Shown here: piece after piece, positions 11,685 to 22,700 of the stretch
How the letters are laid out: each line of letters starts with the position of its first letter
Numbering within the stretch: position 1 is the stretch's first letter
Source of the DNA: Ricinus communis
Lineage: Eukaryota; Streptophyta; Magnoliopsida; Malpighiales; Euphorbiaceae
Assembly (NCBI RefSeq): GCF_019578655.1
Contig: NC_063261.1
Location: 1,240,001-1,304,000 of the forward strand
Length of the DNA: 64,000 bases
Direction: 5' to 3'
Program-made: the position numbers and the translations under genes
The notes under the pieces: generated by a model
Told to the model about the DNA's origin: nothing
The model's input: only the letters and a program-made list of their open reading frames with translations
The model's database searches: none

Positions 11685-12794
11685 GATTGATTAGGATTGT
11701 GAAGAGCCGATCGGCTCTGTGAGTTAGGGCACACGATTTTCTTTGACTTTTTTATAATATTTTTAAGCATTTTGAGCAAATAACGCATGTATCTATTGTA
11801 TAAATCACAAGATACAATGTTTAAAGCCGAAAAACCTCTCCGGCAACTGAAAATGCCTAGTGGGTGTCCAATTTTGCCAAGAGAGGAATTTCCTCCCTTT
11901 GTACAAGCCCTAGGTCATTATAGCGGGAAATTGGTGGTGAGAACTCCTAGTTGGTTGCGATCAAAGTGCGTCCTAAAAATTTAGAAGATGAGGCCGCCAT
12001 TTTAAAACTAGTTTCATAGAATTTGGCTAAGCATTAGTTAAGAAATCAAAAGAAAGAGCGAAAGAGGATTTAAGCGAAAACAAAGGAGAAAATAAGATAA
12101 GGTGATTTATGAATGGATATGATCATATATATGCCTTAAAAAGCGCAAAAATGTCATTTAGGTCCATAGCAATTTGAAATTTCATTTTAGTCCTTAAATG
12201 GACAAAGTATAGAAACAAGTCTCTAGAAAGCACATGGAAGGCTACTTTGCATCCTAAGGAGGAAAGTTTTGAGAAATTACAAATTTGGTCCCTAACCTAT
12301 CAAAATTACATTCTAGTCCCTGAATGGGCCAAATACCAATATAGCTTCCAAAGGATGTTAATTGAATCATATCGCACCCCGAGGCGAGAATTTTTAACCA
12401 AAAATACCTAGAAATGGAAAAATTACCAAATTGAACCAAAGCTGTAAATTACCTCATGAAGTGGAAGATAGCTAGAGGAAAATCTCTGCAAAAGCAAAAT
12501 CAATATGCGTGGTACCCATATCAATGGGTATGGTACCCATATCAACTGGTGTGGTTCCCATATCAGCAGGCGTGATTCCCATTTCAAGCAAGCGAAGTCC
12601 TCAAAATTCAAGCAGGCGAAGTCCTAAAAAATTCAAGGAAGTAAAGTCCTAAAAATTTAAGCGGCGTGGTCCCTACATCAACTCAAGTTTTCTTTCTGCC
12701 TTCTATAACTTATCAAGATATCCTGTTTGCCATATCCTTAATACTATAATTTATCTCAATTTATTTAATCGCATGCATGGTTATAAATTTCGAC
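11685..12794 (+). other. T0 3' untranslated region with short tandem repeats
   Basis: Noncoding sequence between the PMD relic and the PPT. It contains the palindrome AGCCGATCGGCT at 11706-11717. At about 12505-12680 there are degenerate direct repeats of roughly 20 bp: 'tggtacccatatcaa.tggg' at least four times, grading into 'caagcaggcgaagtcctaaaa' about three times. Confidence 0.6.
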
Positions 12795-12808
12795 AAACTG
12801 GGGGCAGT
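12795..12808 (+). promoter_or_regulatory. Polypurine tract of the Tat/Ogre-like element
   Basis: AAACTGGGGGCAGT lies directly before the LTR start TGTCAGCATCC. A G-rich tract in this position primes plus-strand synthesis and defines the left edge of the 3' LTR of T0. Confidence 0.8.
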
Positions 12809-14025
12809 TGTCAGCATCCATTTTTTGGATTTAGATATCAAGAGAATTACGAAAAATCCGATAATGAAAATTACTACCTTTCTTGAGTCTCGAGAGATTA
12901 AGGAAGGAGGAATCTGAGTGAAGGATGGAAATAATTATACTTAAAATTACTTTTCTAGAATCAATTTAGACCCAATTGACAGAAAAAATAATATTTTTCA
13001 GGATAAAATGATAGTTTTCACAAGTTTAGGGACTAAATTGTCAAAATTTTCAGAACTTTTGCTTCTTAGAGCCAATTGGCTCTATGCACAACCGAATTGG
13101 CTCTACATAATGCTGATTGGCCATTTTTTTAAATTTGATGCCGTTTTATGTACTTTTTGACCTAAAATGCCAAAAATTTGTAAAAATAAGTTTTTAGAAG
13201 GCATTTATGATAATTATTAGAATTTTTAAACCGAAAATGAGAATGCTAAGACCGAAATAGGCAGAGAAAATTCGAAAAGTTGCTAAATAGGTAAAGGCCA
13301 GATAAACTGATTTATTTTATTTATTGTATGATTAATTAAATATGTGATTATATGATTGATTAATTAAAATGGGCCACATAGACTTAGGCTTAAAAACTAG
13401 ATCCAACATGAATTTGGTAGTCTAATAGGCTAATCAACATAAAGTGGGCCTAAAACCCTAAAATCTAAGTAAACTTAGCGGGCTTTGGGATGCTTAGTTA
13501 AGGCTTGGACTTAATTAGAATTAGGATCAAAATGAATGGGCCTTCTCATAATAAAGTAGTCTATTAGGTCTAAAGGCTGGAAATCCAAAGCATAATGTGT
13601 AATTGGGCTAGACTAGGTGGGCTATGTGCATGATTGACTAGTAAATTAGGCTAACCATTCTAATATGGGCTGGGCTTGAATAAAATGGGCTAGACTTAAG
13701 TGTATTATGTATGTTTTGGCATGCATGTGTATAAGCTGCTTGCATTTATAGAGAATAATTTATTAATCAATAAATTTAAAGACTAATATACACAAATAAG
13801 GAAGTTGGCTTCTGGATCCATCTTTGGACTTTGTGGTGTAAGCTGCCTTATAAAATCTGAGAAACACCACTCATTAGTAAAAATGTTCCGATGATTACAC
13901 GGGTGGTGACTCCCATCTCCGCACTAGTCTTAGTGACTAGTTAGCGTGTTCCTGATTAGGTTGAAAAGCCTTACAATGCCATAGTTGCTAAAGACACTTG
14001 GGTGCACGACCGAAATTGCCGCCCA
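12809..14025 (+). repeat. Tat/Ogre-like LTR shared between T0 and T1
   Basis: This LTR begins TGTCAGCATCC right after a PPT and ends CCGCCCA three bases before a tRNA-Arg-type PBS. It therefore serves as 3' LTR for the upstream pol-bearing part (T0) and as 5' LTR for the downstream gag-bearing part (T1). Length is 1217 bp. The right half matches 2638-3364. It carries AGCCAATTGGCT-type palindromes at 13070 and 13090. It also carries an internal stretch, 13237-13299, homologous to pol at 5260-5325. Confidence 0.75.
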
Positions 14026-14028
14026 TAA

Positions 14029-14046
14029 TGGTGACTCCACTGGGGA
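14029..14046 (+). promoter_or_regulatory. tRNA-Arg-type primer-binding site of T1
   Basis: TGGTGACTCCACTGGGGA follows the LTR after three bases. It is the PBS type typical of Tat/Ogre elements (complementary to a plant tRNA-Arg 3' end). It supports the Tat/Ogre call and the plus orientation. Confidence 0.85.
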
Positions 14047-14878
14047 TAAGAGAAGCTGATTTCAATGTATGTTTGTCTTTAATTTTATTATTTAACAGAT
14101 TGTTCTTGCATCATTACACTTTCATACACTATACACTTTTGTCCCTATAGCCCCGATTGCATTGGCTAATGGTTCTTTAGTTCCACTGGAATCCTAAAAT
14201 TGCGACTTTGGCTACCATCACTCACAAGTAATGAGTGTGTTTCTTTCATTGCATGGACTCCTGAGTGGGGAGACGGGCCAAGAAAAAATACTTTTTACTT
14301 GTGGGAGCCTTTAATCCTTACCTAGGACTCAGCTCACAGTAATGACTGTAGTATCTCCCCTAGTTACCCTGTTGCTTGCTATATGAGATGTTTTTCCTTA
14401 TAAGTATCTTAAGCCCAAGTATTGAAAGGCCTTAGCCTAGAAACATAGAACCTGGCTCTAGGCCCAAAGTATGCAAGCTATTATACTTATACCGAGAAAC
14501 ATCACTTTGTTTTTTTTAATTTACTTTGAGAGCTTATGGCATATGTGCCGGGCCTACTATCCCTTGTTGATAGAAAGCCTAAACTTAAAATTCTAAGGAA
14601 GAAAGATTCACCACGAACCGTGTGCGGAAGTAATAAGGTTGGAAGGATGAATTGTGTACTATTGTGTGTGCTAACTTCTTTTTTCTTATGCATTGCACGT
14701 GCATTATGCATCACATGCATCGCATGCATCATACTAACCTTTGTTTTTTAGCCATATAGACTCTTATATGGATTGGAAAAGCCAAGACAGTGGGAGATTG
14801 GAAAGAGTGCCTATTTCTTTGAGAATCATAATTGTTTTAGAGCATCTAGAAAAACTAAGACGCTAAGCTACCAAAGAG
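14047..14878 (+). other. T1 5' leader
   Basis: About 830 bp of untranslated leader between PBS and gag. I see no conserved gene. Short T-rich runs and GCATGCATCACATGCATCG-like repeats (14697-14730) are present. Confidence 0.5.
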
Positions 14879-17543
14879 ATGGCCAACGAAAGAGCTAATG
14901 TCGAGATCCTTAAGAATGTTCTCATCGATGACTTGAGGGGTGTGACTCAGGAAGAGCTCCAGCAACTCTTAGTTGGGATGGCTGCAAACCAAGCCCCACC
15001 TGCTGCTCCTGTTGCACCGGCTAATCCCCTTGTTGTTGTTGACCCGATTGTGGTCGCCGTTGAGACTGTTGTTACCACTACTGTTGCGGCCAATGCTAAT
15101 GCCAATGCTGAAGACCTAGTTAGAAGGGGAGTGCCCTAGAATTTTTAGGACTTTGATTAGTGGAGACTGCCCATGCCACCAACGAAGCTATGAGTGGTTT
15201 GAATGCCCGGCTTGATAAGATGCAAGGTATGTTGGAAATTAAAGGTTTGGACCCTACCTATGATTTCAAGGAACTGGTTTTGACGGGGGAAGACAAGTTG
15301 CATGCAAAGTTCAGAATGTCCGAGATGAACAAGTTCAATAGGACTGGTGACCCGAAGGTTCATATAAAGTAGTATGTAACCATCATGAGAACTACTCAGC
15401 TGAGCAGGGCCTAGAATGTTAAGCTGTTTGTACTGCCACTTGAAGGAACCCTTACCAAACTACAATAAAATGCCACCCCCAAATATTAACCCTGATTTCA
15501 GTGAAGAAGAGATCATGAACTCTTTTGTAGACCTACCTCAAATTGAGCCAAGAGCCAAACCAAATATCCCACAAAGAACCTTCACTGAACTAGGGCACCA
15601 CTATCCATGGTGTTCTGACACTTAAAATGGAGCAGGAAGCTTAAGCCTCAATCACCGAAAGACAGTCCTAAGCCTCATAGCAGTCAATACTTTGAGTATT
15701 ACTAAGCTTTCGAGCATGTGATGGGCCAGTGCAACTGTCTCAAGTATGAGGTTTAGGACTTAATGAACTTTGGAGAATGAAAGGTTGAGCAATTTCCTCT
15801 GTATGAGTGTGAAGACTTTCTTGGGCAACCCTCGGGCAAATATGACTTAAAGGTTCGATATTCGAGGCCACCCTCGACCGATATTCGGATTGAGAATATT
15901 GTGCCAAGTGGTTGGGGATAAGATGATGATCAAGCCGCTTGTAAGCCTTGTCTCCTAGAGGTTTGGAAAGAAGGGGAAAGAAAGTCGGTCATGGCTATTG
16001 ACATTTGGTATAGCTCTGGGGATGAGAATGAAGTTTAAGACGCTAAGGTTAAGGACATCTAGGTAGATAGTGATTCCGAGACTGAGCTAGTGGATAAGGG
16101 TAAAGAAACCGGGGTACAAGAGCTGAAGCAAGAGAAACAAGCACCTGAAGACATGGATGCTGTGTTGCTAAAATGGTGGACGAAGGAGAAAAAGACAGCT
16201 GATGTTTGGGAACTATTAATGCATTCATCAAACCATAAAAAGGCTCTGATCTAGGCCGTATTTGGTTTAAGTGTTAGCACAACAGCTATCCTTGAGGAGA
16301 TGATCAAAATGGTAACTGACAAGACCACCGGGATGATCAACTTCTCAGATGAAGACTTACCACTTAAGGGAAAAGACCAAAATAAGGCTCTTTACATAGC
16401 AGCAGAAGTAAAAAGGAAGAGAACCCTATGTGTGATGGTTGATGATGGGTAAACTATCAACATGTGTCCTTCTCGCATACTCCCTAAACTGGGGATGACT
16501 GTGAAGGACCTAAAACTATCAGACATGATCATAAGGGCCTATGACGAGACTAAAACAGATGTATAAGGTATGTTTTTAGCACTATTGAAGACGAGTCTTA
16601 TTGAATCCTAAATGGAGTTCACTGTCTTGGACATCCTGGTAACTTTTGCACTATTATTAGGAAGGCCATGGTTCCATGCCTTATGAGGAGTCCCTTCCAT
16701 AGTACATTAGAAAGTGAAATTCCCTCATGAATGTGAGATTGTCACTATCAATGTTGAAGGTGGTAAGGTTGTCTTAGCAATCCAAGGAGCTGCCAAAGAG
16801 GTGGATGCCCCCACTGAATTCTAAGTGGTTATTCTCTAGGAGGACTACATGGATCCTAAAGTAGCCATCATGTTCAAAAGAATGAACTTCATGCCTAGGA
16901 TGGGGCTGAGAAAGAATCAGTAGGGTGTTGCGGAGCTGCCAGATTTTAAAGATCAGAAGATTCAGCAAGGTCTGGGATATTATAAAGAAAAAGACAAGGG
17001 CAAACCGAAGGGCAAGACTCTAAAGGACGTGTTCATCCAGAAGTACAAGCCCTACTTTGGACAGCCCAAACCTGTTAGTATAGCTGGGACTAAGGTATCG
17101 GGGTTTGAGATTATCAAGAACCTAATTATCGATAGGATGGTCGAGCTAAGTATCGAGAAAGTCTAAGAGAAGATTACCATCAAGATAGAAGAGTTGAAGC
17201 TAGAAGAGCCTACCGCTTAGCAGGAAAAGCTAAGCTAAGAGGAACTAGTTGCTCTTATTGAAAATAATATTGATGATGTAATAACGTCTAACATTTATGA
17301 GGATGATGTTTCTTTTCTCTCTAAGATCAAATGATATGAACGATTTTGTTTATTTGTGTAATGTTTTTCTTGTTGGTAATGTGCATTTTGATAATCACAA
17401 TATGTGCATGTTTGACATTAATTCCATACAAGTTGATTTGTTTAATTTAGGCAAAGATGCAAATCCACGATACATTCTGATAGCTCATAATATAACTCCT
17501 GAAGAGAAGAGAGAATTTAAGGAAATAATAAAAAAAAAGAGGA
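14879..17543 (+). pseudogene. T1 gag-protease-linker relic (Tat/Ogre-like)
   Basis: Gag starts MANERANVEILK at 14879, with an Ala/Val/Pro-rich stretch (residues about 40-80), then KMQGMLEIKGLDPTYD and MNKFNRTGDPKVHIK at 15200-15370. A gap in gag follows near 15420. A protease-like block at 16425-16490 reads VMVDDG-stop-TINMCPSRIL, so the Ser after the catalytic Asp is a stop. The linker (17020-17540) shows LKDVFIQKYKPYFGQPKP and FDINSIQVDLFNLG. Several stops replace Gln codons that are intact in the minus-strand copy T2 (K-stop-Y against KQY, S-stop-EEL against SQEEL). The element is cut off in a purine run at about 17543, before reverse transcriptase. Confidence 0.8.
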
Positions 17544-18835
17544 GACTTTATAGCTTGAGTTCAAGCACATGACAAATATTCTTCGTCCGTGAATGAGAAT
17601 CATCTTCAAGAATAAAGGAAGTGATAAAAGGCCTCACGACTTGTCCCACTCATAAATCATAAGCTTCACGCTTATGACGAAGTTCAAGACTTTTGAGTAT
17701 GGTTTTTTGCGTTGAAGCTTCATATAGTGAAGCTGCATTTATGTTGGTGCTTGAACGACTATTTTCATAATAAATGAAGCTCTAACGATTCCATTCCTCC
17801 TAGGCCTATATAAACTTTATTTTCAATATAATCTAGGTTGAACCAATAGCATTCTATTGTAATTACTCTAAACAACCAACAAAACCTTTTTTATTTCTCT
17901 TTGTAATCAAGTCTCAATATAAAAGCTTGACTCGTGGATAGTTTACTAATTAATACTTGTACTCAAAGCTCAAATTGCAAGCTTGAGTGAGTAGGTAACA
18001 TATTTGCTCTTATAACTAAAATTGTATATCTTAAGTTGTAGATTTGAGTGTTCATGCTTTTTCAGGGAGATCGTTTCAATTTACATAATGGTTAAGCTTC
18101 TCGCACATTCGTACTTGCTGTGAAAGTGATCTTCGTAATCACAAAACTGGTCATAAAAAAGGCAGAGCTAAATAGAAAAAACACTTAGGTATAAATTTTA
18201 TGTGAGCTTGTATACATACAAAGGTTTGATCTACACTTAAAATAAATAGTACATTCAAATTCTTAATTGTGATTGAAAAGAAAGCATAGGCTAGAAAAGT
18301 CGAACATCTATAAATCAAGTGTTTTCCCTTTCTCTCTATATAAAAAAAATTCCCTTCCTCTCGTTATATCTTCTTTACTTGTTTCTCTTAAATACTTATT
18401 TCTTATTTGAAAGCACACATTCACTTCTCTTCTGTACTTATGCTCCTTCAATATAAATATAATCTATATTTAAAAAAGTTATAATTTAAATATTTTATTA
18501 AAAGTAGTTTTATAAATTAAATAAAATTATATATATTAATTTAGCACCATGAGTTAATGTCTAATTTCTATTGAATTATAAAAATTTTAAAGTTTTAACC
18601 TTTTTATTTATTTAAATTTTTCTATTTTTTTGGAATAATTTATAAATAACTCCAAATAATTAATGTCTTTTGAAAAATACTTAATAATTTAAAAGCTTAA
18701 ATTATTTTGAAGTGATTTCTTTTGAAAGCCACTAATATATGTTTTCATAATTAAATATTATTCTGAATTATTTAAAATTCTTTGTTTGGACATTTATAAG
18801 ATTTCATCACCTCCTTTCAACAAGTGTAACGGATA
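17544..18835. other. Upstream region of PPR4; LTR-like promoter sequence
   Basis: No gene is seen. Around 17800-17900 there is GCCTATATAAAC followed by repeated 'caatataa' and 'aagcttgagtgag' words, which looks like a retroelement LTR (TATA plus R/U5) of unresolved lineage. From 18300 the DNA is AT-rich with CTATATAAAAAAA at 18336-18348, a possible TATA box for the PPR4 gene, followed by CT-rich sequence. The transcription start cannot be placed from sequence. Confidence 0.4.
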
Positions 18836-19744
18836 ATGGATATTTTTTCTCTTCCTGCCACTCTTGAGTTCCCTCGCTCTCCTATCCTCTCCCCGTCAAC
18901 TAGAAAACATCACTCCATCACCACTACCACTACCACCACCACCCCCACCACCTCAACCTCCATCTCTTGCTCCCACGACTCACCACCACACTCAGAATCC
19001 ACCAACTCTTCTTCTCTCCGCCGTCCCAATTCCCTCAAGTCCACCAGTACCACTTCCACAAGAACTCCTACTCCCACTCCTAAAACCCCCAAGAACCCTT
19101 TCAAAATCCTTCTTAATCAACCTTCTCATGTCCCTTCTCCACCACCACAAACAACAAACACTCACTCTCTCTCGTCCAAACTCCGTCTTTCTGGCAAACT
19201 CTTTCCCCTTCCGCCGCCGCCGCTGCCGCTGCCGCCACCTCCTCCAGTACCAAGAGCTAAAACCCAAGTTGATAAACATCAAGAAAATGAATCTCACAAA
19301 CCTGAATTCCGTCAAGAGGGTAAAATATTCATTGGGAATCTACCAAACTGGATAAAGAAGCATGAAATAAGTGAGTTCTTTCGACAGTTTGGTCCTATAA
19401 AAAAAGTAATCTTGATAAAAGGGTATAATGAAACTGAAAGAAATGCTGGGTTTGGTTTTGTCATATATGATGATAAAACAGCTGAAAAGTCTGCTACGAA
19501 AGCTGTGGAATTTGATGGAATGGAGTTTCATGGAAGGATTCTTACAGTGAAATTGGATGATGGGCGACGACTAAAAGCTAAAGCCGATGAAAGAAAACGG
19601 TGGGTTGAAGGAGAGGATGGTGACGATTACGAGTCCAAGTGGCATGAAGAAAGAGATGGGTCTAGAAAGGCATTTCGAAGGGTTTTGGAGACACAACCGG
19701 AGAATTGGCAAGATGTTGTTAGTGCTTTCGAGAGGATTAAGAAG
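18836..19744 (+). CDS. PPR4: PPR4 exon 1: transit region and RRM
   Basis: Residues 1-303. The start ATG at 18836 gives a methionine followed by a plausible transit peptide; an overlapping frame from 18864 is a low-complexity shadow. CCG/CTG triplets near 19210-19245 encode a proline run. The RRM spans residues 162-240. The first RNP1 position is Ala rather than the usual Lys/Arg. The donor is AAG/GTAAGA at 19745. Confidence 0.93.
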
Positions 19745-22700
19745 GTAAGAGGTTTTTGTTAATGTTTGAATAAAATTGGATAGAGAAAGGACATACATTG
19801 TAATAGATGGATTGGCTGATAGAGTGGCTATCAAGTGAAAGAAAGAATTTAGCTATTTGAGTTTTTGTTCTGGTGTCCCTGATTAATGCGGAACTGAGGT
19901 TATCATATATTTTTTGCTTCAAAAAGATCAGTCCACATGCTTATATCTTGAATGGTGTCAAGAAAGACGATTTATTCATTATTGTTGTAAGATGCGTGAT
20001 TTTTACCTGAGATTATGATTGTGCATTGACAAATTGTGCTTTGAATGAATTAGTTGGCTTATCGTGTGCAGGATGATGGCTTTGTTTTAGGTGCTGCCAT
20101 TTTGATTCAGTTTTATCTCATATCAACACATCTATTACAAATGATTTATTCTGATATCTCTAACTGTGCACTAAGCAGCACTCACATGTACTAACTATGC
20201 CTATAGAGGCTTTTCATGTGGAATGACATGAAAATATACATTACTTATGCCAGTCATGAAATGTAATGTGATTATTTTGCAGGTGCTGCATTTTTGTTTT
20301 ATGAAAGTTAAAGCCTTTTTAATTGGAACAGTTTTCTGTAAGATATGTCTTCTCCTTTCTTATTATGTTATATCCATTCTTCTTCTTCTTATTATTTTTT
20401 TTTTTATTTTGTAATTAAATTTCAATAATCAGCCTTCCAGAAGGGAGTATGGATTAATGGTGAGCTATTATGCAAGACGAGGCGATATGCATCGTGCTCG
20501 TCAAACTTTTGAGAGCATGCGAGCTAGGGGAATAGAACCAACGTCACATGTCTACACTAGGTAAATCTTTTATAAACTTTCTGTAGTCCAGCTTCTGTGT
20601 AGTTTAACTGCTAATTAACCTATTACCAAGTTTCTTCAGCTATTAAGCTCCCACTTGGTTGATGTGCTTAATGGGGGAAATGAGTCTGCTTCTAGATTAT
20701 GTTCAAGAGAGTTAACCCTCAAAGTTTGCGTTCTGGATTGTGGTTGGAAAAAGCGCTTTAAAAAAAGCTTTTCTTAGTGAAACTAATTTGCTTTTCGAAA
20801 ATTGCTTTTGGAGATAAGTAGGTGAATTGATGTTTTCTCCAAAAGGCAGTTTGATAAAAGCAGTTTATGAAAAAGTTAAAGAAATCAATCTATCAAATGA
20901 AAAAAATTCTAAACCTGACCTTTAACATTCAACAACAATCTGAAATTGGCCCTAAAGTGTTTTAGCTGATTGTAAAACCAAACACATTTTGTGGAAAAAA
21001 TAATCTTTTTGAATTGCAAAGTTGTTCAGAACCTAATGTATTTGTTCATTCTTGTCTTCCTTATTTCTAATTTGGCAATATATTTGGTAAAAGTAGGAAT
21101 TAATTAGCATGAAATTCCTCTTAGTTTAAGGTGCTATGCACTTCAGATTTCTTTCTCTCAACATTGAAATAATTGATTTCATGCAGCCTTATTCACGCTT
21201 ATGCAGTTGGTCGAGACATGGAAGAAGCATTGTCTTGTGCTAGGAAAATGAAAGAAGAGGGCGTTGAAATGAGCTTGGTAACTTATAGCATAATTGTGGG
21301 GGGATTTGCTAAAATTGGTAATGCTGAGTAAGTAAAACAGCTCCTATTTTTAACAAATGTTTCATTAGTTAGCTTTTAGAAAGTGTTTCCTTAACTTTTG
21401 GAGTACAGTCTGCTAGTATTTCTGGAGTGCATTCTATTAGATGTATCCTTCCAGTGTGGTTGAGCTTTTGATTTGTGTTTTGTCCTTGATATGCACATCT
21501 TCTTAAACCTCAATAAGTGCCTAGATCACCTTATACAGAGTCTTGATTGGAAACTGGTCCTCTTGATACTATGATGCCTAAACTCTTCATTTATAGAAGA
21601 ATTAACCGTGTCGATAGGATATGACACTGACATGGGCAAGGTTATGGGATCCTTCATTCAAAATCTTTCCAAAAATTGTATTAAAAATGGAATTTACATT
21701 TTTTATTTTTAGATGTATACAATTCAAATATGAATTTACATAATTTTCTTACAGGTATGTGTATGAGCTAATATCATTTATTTCTGTTGAAGTGCTGCAG
21801 ATCGCTGGTTTAAGGAGGCCAAAGATAGACATTCACATATGAATGCAATCATTTATGGGAACATGATTTATGCTTATTGGTCAGTGTTTAATATTAAAAT
21901 TAAAGACTACAAAATCTTCTCTCATTATGCATGTGCTCACTAACTCTTGTATGTTCTAAAATTCATTGTATATTCTAATATTCAGACTGTGTCGACATAG
22001 GCAATTAAGTTGGTTGAAAATGTTACCATGTTTATAAAAATAAGTAAGGTGCACTCAAGGTTTTGAAGTTTTCTCCTTTCCCATATACACTTTTTTCTCA
22101 ACAGTTTTTAGCTAGGTGCTGCAGTTTTATGCTAATTTAAGCGACAGGCTGCCAAGGGCCCTTGTTGGTTCAAATATTGAGCGCTCCCACTTTCAAGTAA
22201 AATTTGAAGGTTCTAGCTTTTCGAAGAAACCTGCTTAGGTGGTAGCGAACTATTTAATGCTGTTTCGGACTTGGGTAACACCATAATGACCTTTGAAGGA
22301 TATGCATTCAGAACTAGGCTGTAATTTCAAGATTCCTCAGCTTTGTTTTGCACAACCTCATGTCTTGCATATTCTATTAGTGTCTATTGTTGTGACGTGC
22401 ATTCCTAATATCTTCATTCTGGTTTGTCAATTGTAGCCAAACATGCAATATGGATCAAGCTGAAGCTTTGGTGAGGGAGATGGAAGGGGAAGGAATAGAT
22501 GCTCCTATTGACATATATCACACAATGATGGATGGTTACACCATGGTTGGAAATGAAGAGAAATGTTTGACTGTATTTGAAAGACTCAAGGTAAAAAAAC
22601 AATGTGATTGATAAAATTCATGTCTGTTAGCGTATTTTCTAATGATAGAGTTGCTCTTAGTAAAATCTTGAATGGGAATCATTATTAGTAGATGTGAATA

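Noticed and set aside
17780..18120. Promoter plus leader of an endogenous pararetrovirus upstream of PPR4
   Set aside because: A TATA box and leader-like repeats are present, but no PBS, coat or RT sequence. An ordinary LTR remnant is equally likely, so no call is made.
18864..19355. Overlapping 163-codon frame inside PPR4 exon 1
   Set aside because: It is a low-complexity shadow of the Ser/Thr/Pro-rich transit region and the proline triplets. The RRM lies in the other frame, which also joins to the PPR exons.
19745..19762. PPR4 as an intronless 308-residue RRM protein ending at 19762
   Set aside because: AAG/GTAAGA is a strong donor, and the downstream exons complete a known RRM-PPR architecture.
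21801..21879. Alternative PPR4 exon 4 start at the AG ending at 21800
   Set aside because: It would put a stop codon a few residues into the exon and break the 35-residue spacing. The AG at 21791-21792 keeps both.
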